Below, one piece after another: positions 49,418-58,699 of a stretch of DNA of 64,000 nucleotides (the stretch's first letter is position 1; every line of letters starts with the position of its first letter). The notes beneath the pieces are model-generated. The model saw nothing but the letters and a program-made list of their open reading frames with translations, did not search any database and was not told where the DNA came from. The DNA lies in NCBI RefSeq assembly GCF_039614725.1, contig NZ_CP154859.1, positions 1,860,001 to 1,924,000 of the forward strand, read 5' to 3'. A program made the translations under genes and the position numbers. Origin of the DNA: Thauera sp. JM12B12 (GTDB lineage: Bacteria; Pseudomonadota; Gammaproteobacteria; Burkholderiales; Rhodocyclaceae).

Positions 49418-50626
49418 ATGTTCCGCATCTCCCAATTCATCCGCGAGCTCGACCATCCGACCCCCGCCGGCCCGCGCCGCAACCCGCCGGGCCCGGTGGT
49501 GATCTGGAACCTGATCCGGCGCTGCAACCTCACCTGCGAGCACTGCTACTCGATCTCGGCGGACAAGGATTTCCCCGGCGAGCTGAACACCCAGGAGGTG
49601 TTCAAGGTCATGGACGACCTCAAGGCCGCGCGCGTGCCCGTGCTGATCCTGTCCGGGGGCGAACCGCTGCTGCGCCCCGACATCTTCGACATCGCGCGCC
49701 GCGCCAAGGGCATGGGCTTCTACGTCGGCCTGTCGTCCAACGGCACGCTGATCGACGAATCCAACATCGACGCGATCGACGACATCGGCTTCGACTACGT
49801 GGGCGTGAGCCTCGACGGCATCGGCGCCACGCACGATCACTTCCGCCGCAAGCAGGGCGCCTTCGAAGCCTCGATGCACGGCATCCGCCTGTGCCGCGAT
49901 CGTGGCATCAAGGTCGGCGTGCGCTACACCATGACCGAGGGCAACGCCCACGACCTGCCGGCGCTGCTGAAGCTGGTCGAGGACGAGCGCATCGACAAGT
50001 TCTATTTCTCGCACCTGAACTATGCGGGCCGCGGCAACAAGAACCGCGCCGGCGATGCGCGCCACCGCACCACCCGCGAGGCGATGGAACTGCTCTTCGA
50101 GACCTGCCTTGAGCTGCACCGGCGCGGCATCGACAAGGACTTCGTCACCGGCAACAACGACGCCGACGGCCCCTTCCTGCTGCACTGGGTGCAGCGCCGC
50201 TTCCCGGACAAGGCCGCGCACATCGAGGCCAAGCTGCGCCAGTGGGGCGGCAATGCGAGCGGGGTGAACGTCTCCAATATCGACAACCTCGGCATCGTGC
50301 ATCCTGACACCATGTGGTGGCACGTGCCGCTCGGCAACGTCCGCCAGCGCGCCTTCGGCGAGATCTGGAACGACCTCTCCAACCCCCTGCTCGCCGGGCT
50401 CAAGCAGCATCCGCGCACGCTGGAAGGGCGCTGCGGCGCATGCAAGTACCTCGACATCTGCAACGGCAGCTCGCGCGTGCGCGCCGAGCAGGTCACCGGC
50501 AACCCCTGGGCGGAGGATCCGGCCTGCTACCTCCATGACGAGGAGATCGGGGTGAATGCCGAGGACTACGGCGCCGAGCGCGTGGTCACCACGCCGTGGA
50601 CACGCATCAACAAGGTGTCCGCATGA
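49418..50626 (+). CDS. nirJ: Radical SAM haem d1 biosynthesis protein NirJ
   Basis: 402 residues. Radical SAM cluster motif C36-x3-C40-x2-C43 (RRCNLTCEHC) followed by a TIM barrel, and a C-terminal SPASM-type cysteine region (GRCGACKYLDICNG). Converts didecarboxysirohaem by replacing two propionates in haem d1 synthesis. The ATG at 49418 follows GGAGG; an in-frame ATG eight codons upstream precedes the ribosome site and is less likely. Overlaps nirN by ATGA. Confidence 0.95.
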   Translation: MFRISQFIRELDHPTPAGPRRNPPGPVVIWNLIRRCNLTCEHCYSISADKDFPGELNTQEVFKVMDDLKAARVPVLILSGGEPLLRPDIFDIARRAKGMGFYVGLSSNGTLIDESNIDAIDDIGFDYVGVSLDGIGATHDHFRRKQGAFEASMHGIRLCRDRGIKVGVRYTMTEGNAHDLPALLKLVEDERIDKFYFSHLNYAGRGNKNRAGDARHRTTREAMELLFETCLELHRRGIDKDFVTGNNDADGPFLLHWVQRRFPDKAAHIEAKLRQWGGNASGVNVSNIDNLGIVHPDTMWWHVPLGNVRQRAFGEIWNDLSNPLLAGLKQHPRTLEGRCGACKYLDICNGSSRVRAEQVTGNPWAEDPACYLHDEEIGVNAEDYGAERVVTTPWTRINKVSA

Positions 50627-52257
50627 GCGCCCGCATCCCGGCCTTCACCGGCCTGCTCGCGCTGATCGGCGCCCTGGCGGCCCTGCCAGCCGGCGCTTCG
50701 CCGGGCACCGTCGCCGGCCCTGCGGCAAGTGCGGCGACGGCGAGCATCGACGTGCCCGGGCTCTATGAGCAGCACTGCGCGGCCTGCCATGCGCCCAACC
50801 GCCTGGGGGCGATGGGCCCGGCGCTGCTGCCCGACAATCTCGGACGGCTACGCAAGACCGAGGCGGCGAAGGTGATCGCGGAGGGGCGTACCGCAACCCA
50901 GATGCCGGCCTTTGCCGCGCAGCTGAACAAGGACGAGATCGCCGCGATCGCCGACTGGATCTACACCCCGGTGGTGCCCGAGCCGCGGTGGACCGACGAC
51001 GACATCCGCGCCTCGCGCATCGTCCATGTCGATCCGGCGACGCTTTCCGACAAGCCGGTGTTCGACGCCGACCCGATGAACCTCTTCCTGGTGGTGGAGG
51101 CGGGCGACCATCACGTCAGCGTGCTCGACGGCGACAAGCTCGAGCCGATCTTCCGCTTCCAGTCCCGCTTTGCGCTGCACGGCGGGCCGAAGTTCGCCGC
51201 CAACGGGCGCTACGTGTTCTTTGCCTCGCGCGACGGCTGGGTCACCAAGTTCGACATGTGGAACCTCAAGGTCGTGGCCGAGGTGCGCGCCGGCATCAAT
51301 ACGCGCAACGTCGCCGCCTCGCCCGACGGCACCCATGTGGCGGTGGCCAACTACCTGCCGCACACGCTGGTGCTGCTCGACGGCGACCTCAACCTGGTCA
51401 AGACGATCGAAGCCAAGGACCGCGACGGCAAGAAGAGCTCGCGCGTGTCGGCGGTGTACGACGCCACCCCGCGCCAGTCCTTCATCGCGGCGCTCAAGGA
51501 CGTCGGCGAGGTGTGGGAGATCAGCTACACCAAGGCGGTCGAGGACATTCCGATCAGTTACATCCACGACTATACCCAGCGCGAGGGAAGCTTCATTCCG
51601 GGCTACCTCAACCCGCGCCGGACCATCCTCGCCGAAGTGCTCGACGACTTCTTCTTCACCCCGGACTACTCCGAGTTGATGGGCGCCTCGCGCGAAGGGG
51701 TGGGCCAGGTGGTGAACCTCGACGTACGCAAGAAGATCGCCAACCTGCCGCTCGAGGGCATGCCACACCTGGGCTCGGGCATCACCTGGGAATGGCAGGA
51801 CCCCGCAGCCGGGCCTGACGCCAAGCCGCGCACGGTGATGGCGAGCACGAACCTCAAGGCGGGGGAGGTCACGGTCATCGACATGAAGACCTGGGAGGTG
51901 GTCAAGCGCATCCCGACCCGCGGCCCCGGCTTCTTCCTGCGCAGCCACGCCAACAGCCGCTACGCCTTCGTCGATTCGATGATGAGCCCGGAGGCCAAGC
52001 ACATCCTGCAGGTGATCGACAAGCACACGCTCGAGGTGGTGAAGGAGGTCACCGGCGAGCCGGGCAAGACCCTCGCCCACATCGAGTTCACCCGCGATGG
52101 CCGCTACGCGCTCGCCAGCCTGTGGGAAGACCAGGGCGCGGTGATCGTGCTCGACGCGCAGACCCTCGAAGAGGTCAAGCGCCTGCCGATGCGAAAGCCG
52201 GTCGGCAAGTACAACGTCTGGAACAAGATCACGCGCGAGGAAGGCACCAGCCACTGA
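50623..52257 (+). CDS. nirN: Dihydro-haem d1 dehydrogenase NirN
   Basis: 544 residues, a NirS paralogue: signal peptide (about 1-25), haem c site C52-A-A-C55-H56, then a d1-binding eight-bladed propeller (ending GKYNVWNKITREEGTSH). NirN oxidises dihydro-haem d1 in the last step and hands the cofactor to NirS. Starts in the nirJ stop by ATGA, so nirJN form one unit. Length is close to NirS (560). Confidence 0.93.
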   Translation: MSARIPAFTGLLALIGALAALPAGASPGTVAGPAASAATASIDVPGLYEQHCAACHAPNRLGAMGPALLPDNLGRLRKTEAAKVIAEGRTATQMPAFAAQLNKDEIAAIADWIYTPVVPEPRWTDDDIRASRIVHVDPATLSDKPVFDADPMNLFLVVEAGDHHVSVLDGDKLEPIFRFQSRFALHGGPKFAANGRYVFFASRDGWVTKFDMWNLKVVAEVRAGINTRNVAASPDGTHVAVANYLPHTLVLLDGDLNLVKTIEAKDRDGKKSSRVSAVYDATPRQSFIAALKDVGEVWEISYTKAVEDIPISYIHDYTQREGSFIPGYLNPRRTILAEVLDDFFFTPDYSELMGASREGVGQVVNLDVRKKIANLPLEGMPHLGSGITWEWQDPAAGPDAKPRTVMASTNLKAGEVTVIDMKTWEVVKRIPTRGPGFFLRSHANSRYAFVDSMMSPEAKHILQVIDKHTLEVVKEVTGEPGKTLAHIEFTRDGRYALASLWEDQGAVIVLDAQTLEEVKRLPMRKPVGKYNVWNKITREEGTSH

Positions 52258-52353
52258 GCAGGCGCGCGTCCGGCGTGCGCGCCCGACGTGCCCCTGGTGG
52301 CCGCCCCCGCAGCCGACTTCAACAACCCCATCTGTTTCACCGAGACAAGAAAC

Positions 52354-53541
52354 ATGCCGCTGATCCGCCTCGACGAACCCACGACAAAACGCATTCCGCC
52401 GGACACCTTCTCGCTTTGGGCGCTCGGCTTCCGCCCCTTCTACCTGCTCGCCGCGTTGTTCGCCGCGATCGCGGTGCCCGTGTGGGCGGTGGCCTACTCC
52501 GGCGCGCTCGAGCTCCCGATGCCGGGCATCTGGTGGCATGCGCACGAGATGATCTTCGGCTTCGCGGTGGCGGTGATCATCGGCTTCCTGTTCACCGCCG
52601 GGCGCAACTGGACCGGGCTCGATACCCCCACGGGCAAGCCGCTGATGGTGCTCGCCGGGGTATGGCTCGCCGGGCGACTGGCGATGGCTTTCGGCAGCGG
52701 CGCCTGGGTCGCGGTCGTGGACCTCGCCTTCCTGCCGCTGGCGGCGGGCATGCTGCTCAAGGTACTGATCAAGGCCAGGAGCAAGCGCAACTACTTCGTC
52801 GGCGCGCTGCCCGCCCTGCTCGCGCTCGCCAACCTCGTCTTCCATCTCGCCGCGCTCGGCGTGATCGAGGCCGATCCGCTCACCGCGATGCACCTGGCGC
52901 TCGGCCTCGTGGTGCTGCTCGAGACCATCGTCGGCGGGCGGGTGATCCCGATGTTCACCTTCAATGCGGTGCGCGGCGTCAAGCAGTGGCGCAACATCAA
53001 GCTCGACTGGGCGGCAGCGATCGCCACCGGCATCGCGCTGCTGCTGTGGGCGCTCGGGGCGGGAGCCTGGGCAGGCGTGGTGTCGCTCGCCGCCGCTGCG
53101 CTGCAGGCGGTGCGCCTGGGCGGATGGAATCCGTGGGCGACGCGCGGCCAGCCCATCCTGTGGGTGCTGCACCTGTCCTATCTGTGGATCCCGCTCGGTC
53201 TCGCGCTGATCGCGCTCACCCAGTTCGGCGTGCTGCCGCGCTCGGCCGGCATTCATGCGCTCGCGATCGGTGCCACCGGTGGCCTCATCATCGGCATGAT
53301 CACCCGCACCGCGCTCGGCCACACCGGGCGCATGCTGGTGGCCGGCGGCATCGAGACCGCCGTTTACGCGCTGGTGCTGATCGCCGCCCTGGTGCGGGTG
53401 GTGACCGTGGCATTGATTCCCGCCGCACAGTTCGGCGGGGTCCACGCCGCCGCCACGCTGTGGTCGCTCGCCTTCGTGCTCTACCTCTGGCGCTACGCGC
53501 CTTTCCTGATCCGTGCGCGGGTGGATGGCAAGGAGGGGTGA
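52354..53541 (+). CDS. nnrS: NnrS-family membrane protein
   Basis: 395 residues with about 12 transmembrane helices and NnrS motifs (WALGFRPFYLLAALFA, WWHAHEMIFGFA, GGRVIPMFTFNA, TRTALGHTGR). NnrS is a haem- and copper-containing protein that protects against nitric-oxide stress; its His-rich helices (HAHEM, GHTGR) are retained. The ATG at 52354 is preceded by a weak site; 22 further codons upstream look non-coding. Follows nirN by 96 bp in which I see no clear promoter, so it may share the nirJN transcript. Confidence 0.92.
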   Translation: MPLIRLDEPTTKRIPPDTFSLWALGFRPFYLLAALFAAIAVPVWAVAYSGALELPMPGIWWHAHEMIFGFAVAVIIGFLFTAGRNWTGLDTPTGKPLMVLAGVWLAGRLAMAFGSGAWVAVVDLAFLPLAAGMLLKVLIKARSKRNYFVGALPALLALANLVFHLAALGVIEADPLTAMHLALGLVVLLETIVGGRVIPMFTFNAVRGVKQWRNIKLDWAAAIATGIALLLWALGAGAWAGVVSLAAAALQAVRLGGWNPWATRGQPILWVLHLSYLWIPLGLALIALTQFGVLPRSAGIHALAIGATGGLIIGMITRTALGHTGRMLVAGGIETAVYALVLIAALVRVVTVALIPAAQFGGVHAAATLWSLAFVLYLWRYAPFLIRARVDGKEG

Positions 53542-53609
53542 GGGACGGCCCGGCGCGCGCTCCCGGCCGTCAGGGGCAGGCCCCGGCCTGACTGCCCAGC
53601 CGCTGCCTG

Positions 53610-54443
53610 TCAGGCCGCGAGCAGGCGGGCCAGTACCGAAGGATCGGGCGCGGGCAGGGACTCGAAGCCGGGGCGGGCAAAGAGGTAGCCCTGCTGCAGG
53701 GAGATGCCCATGTCGGCAAGGCAGCGGGCCTCCGCGAGGGTTTCCACGCCTTCGGCGATCAGGGTGCAGGGCAGTTCGTTCGCAAGCGCGATCAGATGCC
53801 GGACGATGAGCCGCCGTCGAGGATCCTGATCGATGTTGCGCGTCAGGTTCATGTCGAGCTTCAGGGCGTCGGGCTGGAAGTGGGTGAGCAGGTTCAGGCC
53901 GGCATAGCCAGCGCCGAAATCGTCAATCGCGGTGGCGAAGCCGATCGCGCGATACTCGTCGACGATCCGGCGCAGGTGGCCGTCGTTGCGCACTTCCTCG
54001 ACCTCGGTGATCTCGAATTGCAGGCGGTCGAGCGGAAATCCGACCCGGTTCGCAGCCTCGATGGTGGCCCGGATGCAGGCCCGCGGTTCATAGACCGCAT
54101 TGGGCAGGAAGTTGATGCTGAGCCGCTCGGACATGCCGAGACGATGCGCAAGCTCGATGGCGCGCGTCCGGCAGCGCTGGTCGAACTGGTAGCGGTTGTC
54201 GTTCGTCACCTGCGACAGCACGCTTGCCGCGCCTTCGCCCATGACGCCTCGCACGAGCGCCTCCCAGCCCCAGATCGATCCCGAGCGCACGTTGACGATG
54301 GGCTGGAAGGCCATGCTGAAGTCGAACGGCAGAGGTTCCAGCGCGCGGCAGCGCGTGCACGCCGGCAACTCGTTGGAGGGCCGGTTGGGGAGGGAAACTT
54401 CCTTGTCGGTCATCAGGGCGGCCTTGGGCAGGAGCGTTGTCAT
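53610..54443 (-). CDS. EAL-domain c-di-GMP phosphodiesterase with N-terminal CxxC
   Basis: 277 residues, essentially one EAL domain: EALVRG, INFLPN, the Glu-rich ITEVEEV, DDFGAGYAG, the LKLDMN lysine, EGVET and QGYLFARP are all there, so catalytic residues appear intact. A short N-terminal arm carries a CTRC pair that could be a redox or metal site. No membrane segment. It stands between nnrS and dnr; a role in linking NO or oxygen state to c-di-GMP is possible but only by context. ATG 54443 has no good ribosome site; ATG 54413 is an alternative. Confidence 0.88.
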   Translation of the reverse strand: MTTLLPKAALMTDKEVSLPNRPSNELPACTRCRALEPLPFDFSMAFQPIVNVRSGSIWGWEALVRGVMGEGAASVLSQVTNDNRYQFDQRCRTRAIELAHRLGMSERLSINFLPNAVYEPRACIRATIEAANRVGFPLDRLQFEITEVEEVRNDGHLRRIVDEYRAIGFATAIDDFGAGYAGLNLLTHFQPDALKLDMNLTRNIDQDPRRRLIVRHLIALANELPCTLIAEGVETLAEARCLADMGISLQQGYLFARPGFESLPAPDPSVLARLLAA

Positions 54444-54542
54444 CGACGATAGGGTGGTCGTCCGGAGCGCGCAAGGGTCGAATTCACGGGCTGCGCTCGA
54501 CGGGGCCTGGTCTCCCCTCCCGCACGGGATGCGTGCGCCGGA

Positions 54543-55301
54543 TCAGCCCAGGCTCTTGCGCAGCTTGCCGATGTCCGGGATGTGAATGGTGCGGCCCTCG
54601 ACCTGGATCAGACCCGAATTGGTCAGCTCGTGCAGGATGCGCGAGAAGTGTTCCTGGGTGAGGTTGAGGCGGGAGGCGATCGTGCCCTTGCTGGTGGGCA
54701 AGCGGATCGACACCTGGCCTTCGGCCACGCCTTCGCCGTCGCGCTCCTCCTCGCGCAGCAGGTAGCCGATCACCCGCTCGCGTCCGGAGCGCAGCGAGTA
54801 GCTTTCGACGTCTGCCATCAGGTGGTGAAGGCGTTGGGCGAGGCCGGCGATGATCTTGCGGCAGAACAGCGGGTCGCCTGCCATCTCCTCGAAGAACACC
54901 TGCTTGCCGATGTGCAGCAGGGTGGCGTCGCTCAGGGCCTGCGCCATCACCACGTAGGGCTTCTCCATGAACATCACGGCCTCGCCGAAGCTCTTGCCCG
55001 GGTAGAGGATGTCGACCACCTTCTCGTTGCCGTCGGCCGAGGTGAAGGCGAGCTTGACCTGGCCGCTGAGGATGAGGTGGAAGCCGGTGCAGGGGTCGCC
55101 GCGGTGGAAGAGGATGTCGCCCTTGACCACCTTGAGTTCGCGCACGCCGCGCGCAAAGCGCGCGATCTCGGTGCAGGCGAGGCCATTGAACAGCGCCGCC
55201 TGGCCGAGGAGCCGGCACAGGCGCTCGAGCTCGGGGGTGGGGGGGTCGGATGGCGCGACGGTCTGAAACGACTCGCGGCACAGCGGAACGCAGTGGTTCA
55301 T
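54543..55301 (-). CDS. dnr: Crp/Fnr-family regulator, Dnr/Nnr type
   Basis: 252 residues: beta-roll effector domain (about 35-150) and a C-terminal helix-turn-helix SKGTIASRLNLTQEHFSRILHEL, whose recognition helix EHFSR fits the Dnr/Nnr branch binding TTGAT-N4-ATCAA. It lacks a clear FNR cysteine set, consistent with an NO-responsive, haem-dependent Dnr. The ATG at 55301 is 4 nt after the norD stop, so it is the last gene of the nor accessory operon. It is the best candidate to act at the boxes before nirS, nirC and norC. Confidence 0.88.
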   Translation of the reverse strand: MNHCVPLCRESFQTVAPSDPPTPELERLCRLLGQAALFNGLACTEIARFARGVRELKVVKGDILFHRGDPCTGFHLILSGQVKLAFTSADGNEKVVDILYPGKSFGEAVMFMEKPYVVMAQALSDATLLHIGKQVFFEEMAGDPLFCRKIIAGLAQRLHHLMADVESYSLRSGRERVIGYLLREEERDGEGVAEGQVSIRLPTSKGTIASRLNLTQEHFSRILHELTNSGLIQVEGRTIHIPDIGKLRKSLG

Positions 55302-55305
55302 GGCT

Positions 55306-57231
55306 TCAACGCGTGAGTTGGGCATAGAACATGGGCAGGCGGGCGGGGAGTTCATCGGGCTGGCGGATCACGGCGAACCCGGCGGGGCCGAACAGATGGG
55401 GCAGGTAGCTGGCGCCCTCGCGGTCGATCGTGACGCAGAAGGGCACGACGCCGCGGTTGCGCGCCTCGACCACGGCGACCCGGGTGTCCTCGATGCCGTA
55501 GCGGCCGTCGTAGAGGTCGAGGTCGTTCGGCTTGCCGTCGGACAGGATGAGCAGGATGCGGCGCGCGGCGGATTCCTTCTCGAGCACCTGGGTGGCGTGG
55601 CGGATCGCAGCGCCCAGCCGGGTGTAGTAGCCCGGCTTGATCGCCATGATGCGTCCGCGCGCGCGGTCGTCGAAGCGCTGGTCGAAGTCCTTGAGACGGT
55701 GGAAGCGCACGTTGCTGCGCTTGACCGAGGAGAAGCCGCATAGCGCGAAGCGGTCGCCGGTGGCCAGCAGCGCCTCGCCGAACAGCAGCAGCGAGTCGCG
55801 GATGACGTCGATGACGCGCGCCTCGGACGAGATCCAGGTGTCGGTGGACAGCGAGAGGTCGGCGAGCGCCAGGCAGGCGAGGTCGCGCTCGCGCTTTTCC
55901 AGCGACAGGTAGAGCTGGTCGGAAGGGTGATGGCCGATTGCGCGGTCGGTGGCGGCGCGCACGACTGCATCGACGTCGAGTTCGCTGCCATCGGTCTGTG
56001 CCTTGAGCCAGCGCCGCCCCGGGGTCAGCGCGGCGAACTGGCGGTGCAGCTTGCGCGCGGTGCGGCGCAGGTGCTCGGGCAGCGGGCAGGGTGCGGCACG
56101 CGGGTCGTGGGCGGCCGGAGTGAGCTCGAGCAGGCGGACGTGATCCTCGCGCAGCAGGCTCTTGCGGTAGTCCCATTCCGGCAGCGGGATGCCCTCGCCG
56201 AGGACGACGTCGTCCTCGGCCGCCGAGGGCAGGTCGAGGTCGAAGCGCACCTTGGAGGCGACGCGCTCGCCGTCACGGGTGATGGCGAGCTGCTCCAGAT
56301 TTGCCGCCGCATCCGCGGCGTTGTCGTCGGGGTCGTCGTCCGTGCTGCGCTTGACCTTGATGAACTCAGCTACCGACAGCAGGCTCTCGGCGCGAAAGGG
56401 GATGATCATCCCGTGCTTCTCGGGCGCGTTCTCCTGGCGCTCGACGCGGTGGGCCTGCTGGCTGCTGTCCCGGCCGGGCTTGCTGTTGCCGGCCTCGGCA
56501 GCCTCGGCGCCGCTGCCCATGCCGGTGAATCCGCCGTGCCGGGCGCCACGGAAATCGCTCAGCCACAGCAGCACGGGCTGGGTGGGCTTGGCCTTGGGCG
56601 GAAGCGGTGGGAGACCGCCGACGCTGCCCGGAGCATGCAAGGCCTGGCGCAACAGCCGTTCGCGTGCAGCCTCCGCAGGCTGAAGCTTGTCGAGCCTCGG
56701 CCGCTGGGCAATCACGGCCTCAACCAGGCGGCGGTAGCGCGTCTCGATGCCGGGCCAGCGCTGCAGTGCGCGCAGCGTGGCGCGCTGGTTCTCGCGCAGC
56801 TCGCGGGTGGCGGCGGCGTCGAGGGCGTCGATCGGCAGGGGCGCAAGCGCAGCGTTGGTGGCGGCATCGGCGTCCGCATCGCCCGCGGCATGGCCGGCGG
56901 CGAGCGCTGCGAGCCAAAGGTAGAGATCGCGGTTGAGGCCGGGCTCGGGCAGGGCGTCGATCTCGGGCGGCAGGCGCAGCGTGGCGACGTCCATGCGACC
57001 GCGGGCGATGCGCTCGTCGGCGCCGGCGATACGCTGCAGCAGGCTGCGGCGGGCGCCATGGGCATCGGCGGTCGCCGCAGCCACGCGCAGCCCCGGATCG
57101 CCGCCGAGGGCGCGGAAGAAGACGCCGGCGACCTTCTCGACCTCCTTGAGCCGGACCGCCGCCTTCGGGAAATGCCCGCCCGCGGCGCGGGTGATCAGGC
57201 GGTGCCAGAGCAGGCCAACGTGTTCTTCCAT
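55306..57231 (-). CDS. norD: NorD, von Willebrand A-domain NO-reductase maturation protein
   Basis: 641 residues; C-terminal vWA domain with MIDAS motif D458-L-S460-L-S462 (ADLSLSTDTW). NorD works with the ATPase NorQ to assemble or activate the NO reductase, probably through metal insertion into NorB (family knowledge). The ATG at 57231 gives the family N-terminus MEEHVGLLWH; longer frames to 58047 are shadows of the next gene. The stop is 4 bp from the dnr start, and a charged loop (about 225-310) is variable. Confidence 0.93.
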   Translation of the reverse strand: MEEHVGLLWHRLITRAAGGHFPKAAVRLKEVEKVAGVFFRALGGDPGLRVAAATADAHGARRSLLQRIAGADERIARGRMDVATLRLPPEIDALPEPGLNRDLYLWLAALAAGHAAGDADADAATNAALAPLPIDALDAAATRELRENQRATLRALQRWPGIETRYRRLVEAVIAQRPRLDKLQPAEAARERLLRQALHAPGSVGGLPPLPPKAKPTQPVLLWLSDFRGARHGGFTGMGSGAEAAEAGNSKPGRDSSQQAHRVERQENAPEKHGMIIPFRAESLLSVAEFIKVKRSTDDDPDDNAADAAANLEQLAITRDGERVASKVRFDLDLPSAAEDDVVLGEGIPLPEWDYRKSLLREDHVRLLELTPAAHDPRAAPCPLPEHLRRTARKLHRQFAALTPGRRWLKAQTDGSELDVDAVVRAATDRAIGHHPSDQLYLSLEKRERDLACLALADLSLSTDTWISSEARVIDVIRDSLLLFGEALLATGDRFALCGFSSVKRSNVRFHRLKDFDQRFDDRARGRIMAIKPGYYTRLGAAIRHATQVLEKESAARRILLILSDGKPNDLDLYDGRYGIEDTRVAVVEARNRGVVPFCVTIDREGASYLPHLFGPAGFAVIRQPDELPARLPMFYAQLTR

Positions 57232-57233
57232 GG

Positions 57234-58256
57234 TCAGTGATCCTTGAGCGCGCGGAAGCCGGCTTCGTTCTGACGTGCCGCCTCGTCGGCGACCCAGCTC
57301 AGCAGCGGGCCGCCCGGGTTGCCGGACTGGGTCTGTGCGCAGGCGTCGATGCATTGCCGGCACTGGGTGCAGGTGAACATGTGGCGCTTGATGTTGCGCG
57401 GTCGAAGGCGCATCGGACACACCGCGTCGCAGGCCGACTGGCGCTCCGGGAGGCAGCTGGCGCAGTCGCTCGCCCGGTCGCGCTTGAAGCCGACGACCAT
57501 GGCGTTTCTGTTCGCCATCCAGGACAGGCTCTGGAACAGGCCGACCGCGCACACGAAGCGGCAGAACAGGTGGCGCGCGAACAGGAACTCCAGGCTCAGC
57601 ACCACCGTCGCGGCGGTGATGAAGGTGAACTGGTTGCGGGTGAGCTCGCCGCGGAACAGGTTGCCGTAGACCTCGGCCGGCGGCAGCAGATAGGTGAGCA
57701 GCACCACCGCCCACAGGAACGCGAAGGCGACCGCCGCCGGCACGACGACGCCCCACCAGCGCGCATCCACCCGGGCGCGGCTGCCATCGGGTTTCCACGC
57801 CGGGAGGCGGTGGTGCTCCCACACCGTCGGCTTGCCCGAGGCACGCGCCATCAGGCGGTTGATGGTCTCCACCACGGAGAAATGCGGGCACAGCCAGCCG
57901 CAATACAGCCGCCCCCAGCGCCAGGCCACGCCGAGGACCACGCCAGCGAGCACGAGCAACGGAAGGAACAGGTTGAGGAGGATGCTCCCGGCGGCCTCGA
58001 GCGCGCTCGCCTCGCCAGCGAGGAAGGGGTCGAGACCCAGCCGCCACTCCATTCCGAGCAGCCAGGCGTGGTCGGCATCGAGGTCGTAGCGGAACAGATC
58101 GAAGACGGGGGCGAGGATGAACAGCACGAAGAAGCCGACCTGCATCGCCGTGCGCAGCCGCTGCGAGCGTTGGGGCCGGGTGGGCGCGACGCCGGCCGCC
58201 GCCGGTGCGATCGGGATGATGCGGCGGCGGGCGGGGCTCGAGGACGCTGAAGACAT
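57234..58256 (-). CDS. NapH/NosR/CcoG-like membrane 4Fe-4S ferredoxin protein
   Basis: 340 residues with about five transmembrane helices and a polyferredoxin C-terminus: an in-membrane CGWLCP motif, a CDAVCP motif and a CTQCRQCIDAC cluster site, plus CASCLPERQ. This is the NapH/NosR-C/CcoG family of membrane iron-sulfur proteins that handle electrons or copper. A copy inside a nor operon, between norQ-side genes and norD, is not part of the classical norCBQDEF set. It is translationally close (2 bp) to norD. Function here unknown; it might supply electrons for maturation of the NO reductase (inference). Confidence 0.86.
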   Translation of the reverse strand: MSSASSSPARRRIIPIAPAAAGVAPTRPQRSQRLRTAMQVGFFVLFILAPVFDLFRYDLDADHAWLLGMEWRLGLDPFLAGEASALEAAGSILLNLFLPLLVLAGVVLGVAWRWGRLYCGWLCPHFSVVETINRLMARASGKPTVWEHHRLPAWKPDGSRARVDARWWGVVVPAAVAFAFLWAVVLLTYLLPPAEVYGNLFRGELTRNQFTFITAATVVLSLEFLFARHLFCRFVCAVGLFQSLSWMANRNAMVVGFKRDRASDCASCLPERQSACDAVCPMRLRPRNIKRHMFTCTQCRQCIDACAQTQSGNPGGPLLSWVADEAARQNEAGFRALKDH

Positions 58257-58270
58257 GATCCGGTCGCGAC

Positions 58271-58678
58271 TCAGTCCTGCTCGCGCGGACCGAAGATCGG
58301 GAAGCGCCAGCTGCGGCCGTTGATGGCGCGCGACAGGCCCATCACCCCGAGCAGGATCAGGCTCGAATGGACGAAGGTGAAGTACAGGACGCCGATCACC
58401 CAGGTCCAGGGATTGTCGAACCCGCCGAGCAGGAAGATGGCAACGCTGATGACGACGAGCAGCAGGCCGCCCCAGATGCAGGTCCAGCCGGTCTGACGCA
58501 GGTGGTTGCGCACCAGCGGATCGGGATGGTCGCGGTTCATCGCCCACACGCCCATCAGCACGAGAAAGGCGAGACCCGGCAGCAGCATGAGGTTGATCAG
58601 GAACAACGCCTCGGCCACGACGGCGAGGCGCGGCCCGGGCATGACGTGCTTGAGCGGGTCGGGGCGGTTGATGTCCAT
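58271..58678 (-). CDS. Small three-helix membrane protein of the nor operon
   Basis: 135 residues with three hydrophobic segments (about 20-48, 70-92 and 97-118) and hydrophilic ends. It does not match any family I recognise; the middle resembles DUF4870-like proteins only loosely (RNHLRQTGW). It lies 21 bp after norQ and 14 bp before the 4Fe-4S protein, in the same orientation, so it is likely co-transcribed and may partner the 4Fe-4S protein. No ribosome site is visible. Confidence 0.75.
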   Translation of the reverse strand: MDINRPDPLKHVMPGPRLAVVAEALFLINLMLLPGLAFLVLMGVWAMNRDHPDPLVRNHLRQTGWTCIWGGLLLVVISVAIFLLGGFDNPWTWVIGVLYFTFVHSSLILLGVMGLSRAINGRSWRFPIFGPREQD

Positions 58679-58699
58679 GAGGAGGGTCCGGTTGCGGCG

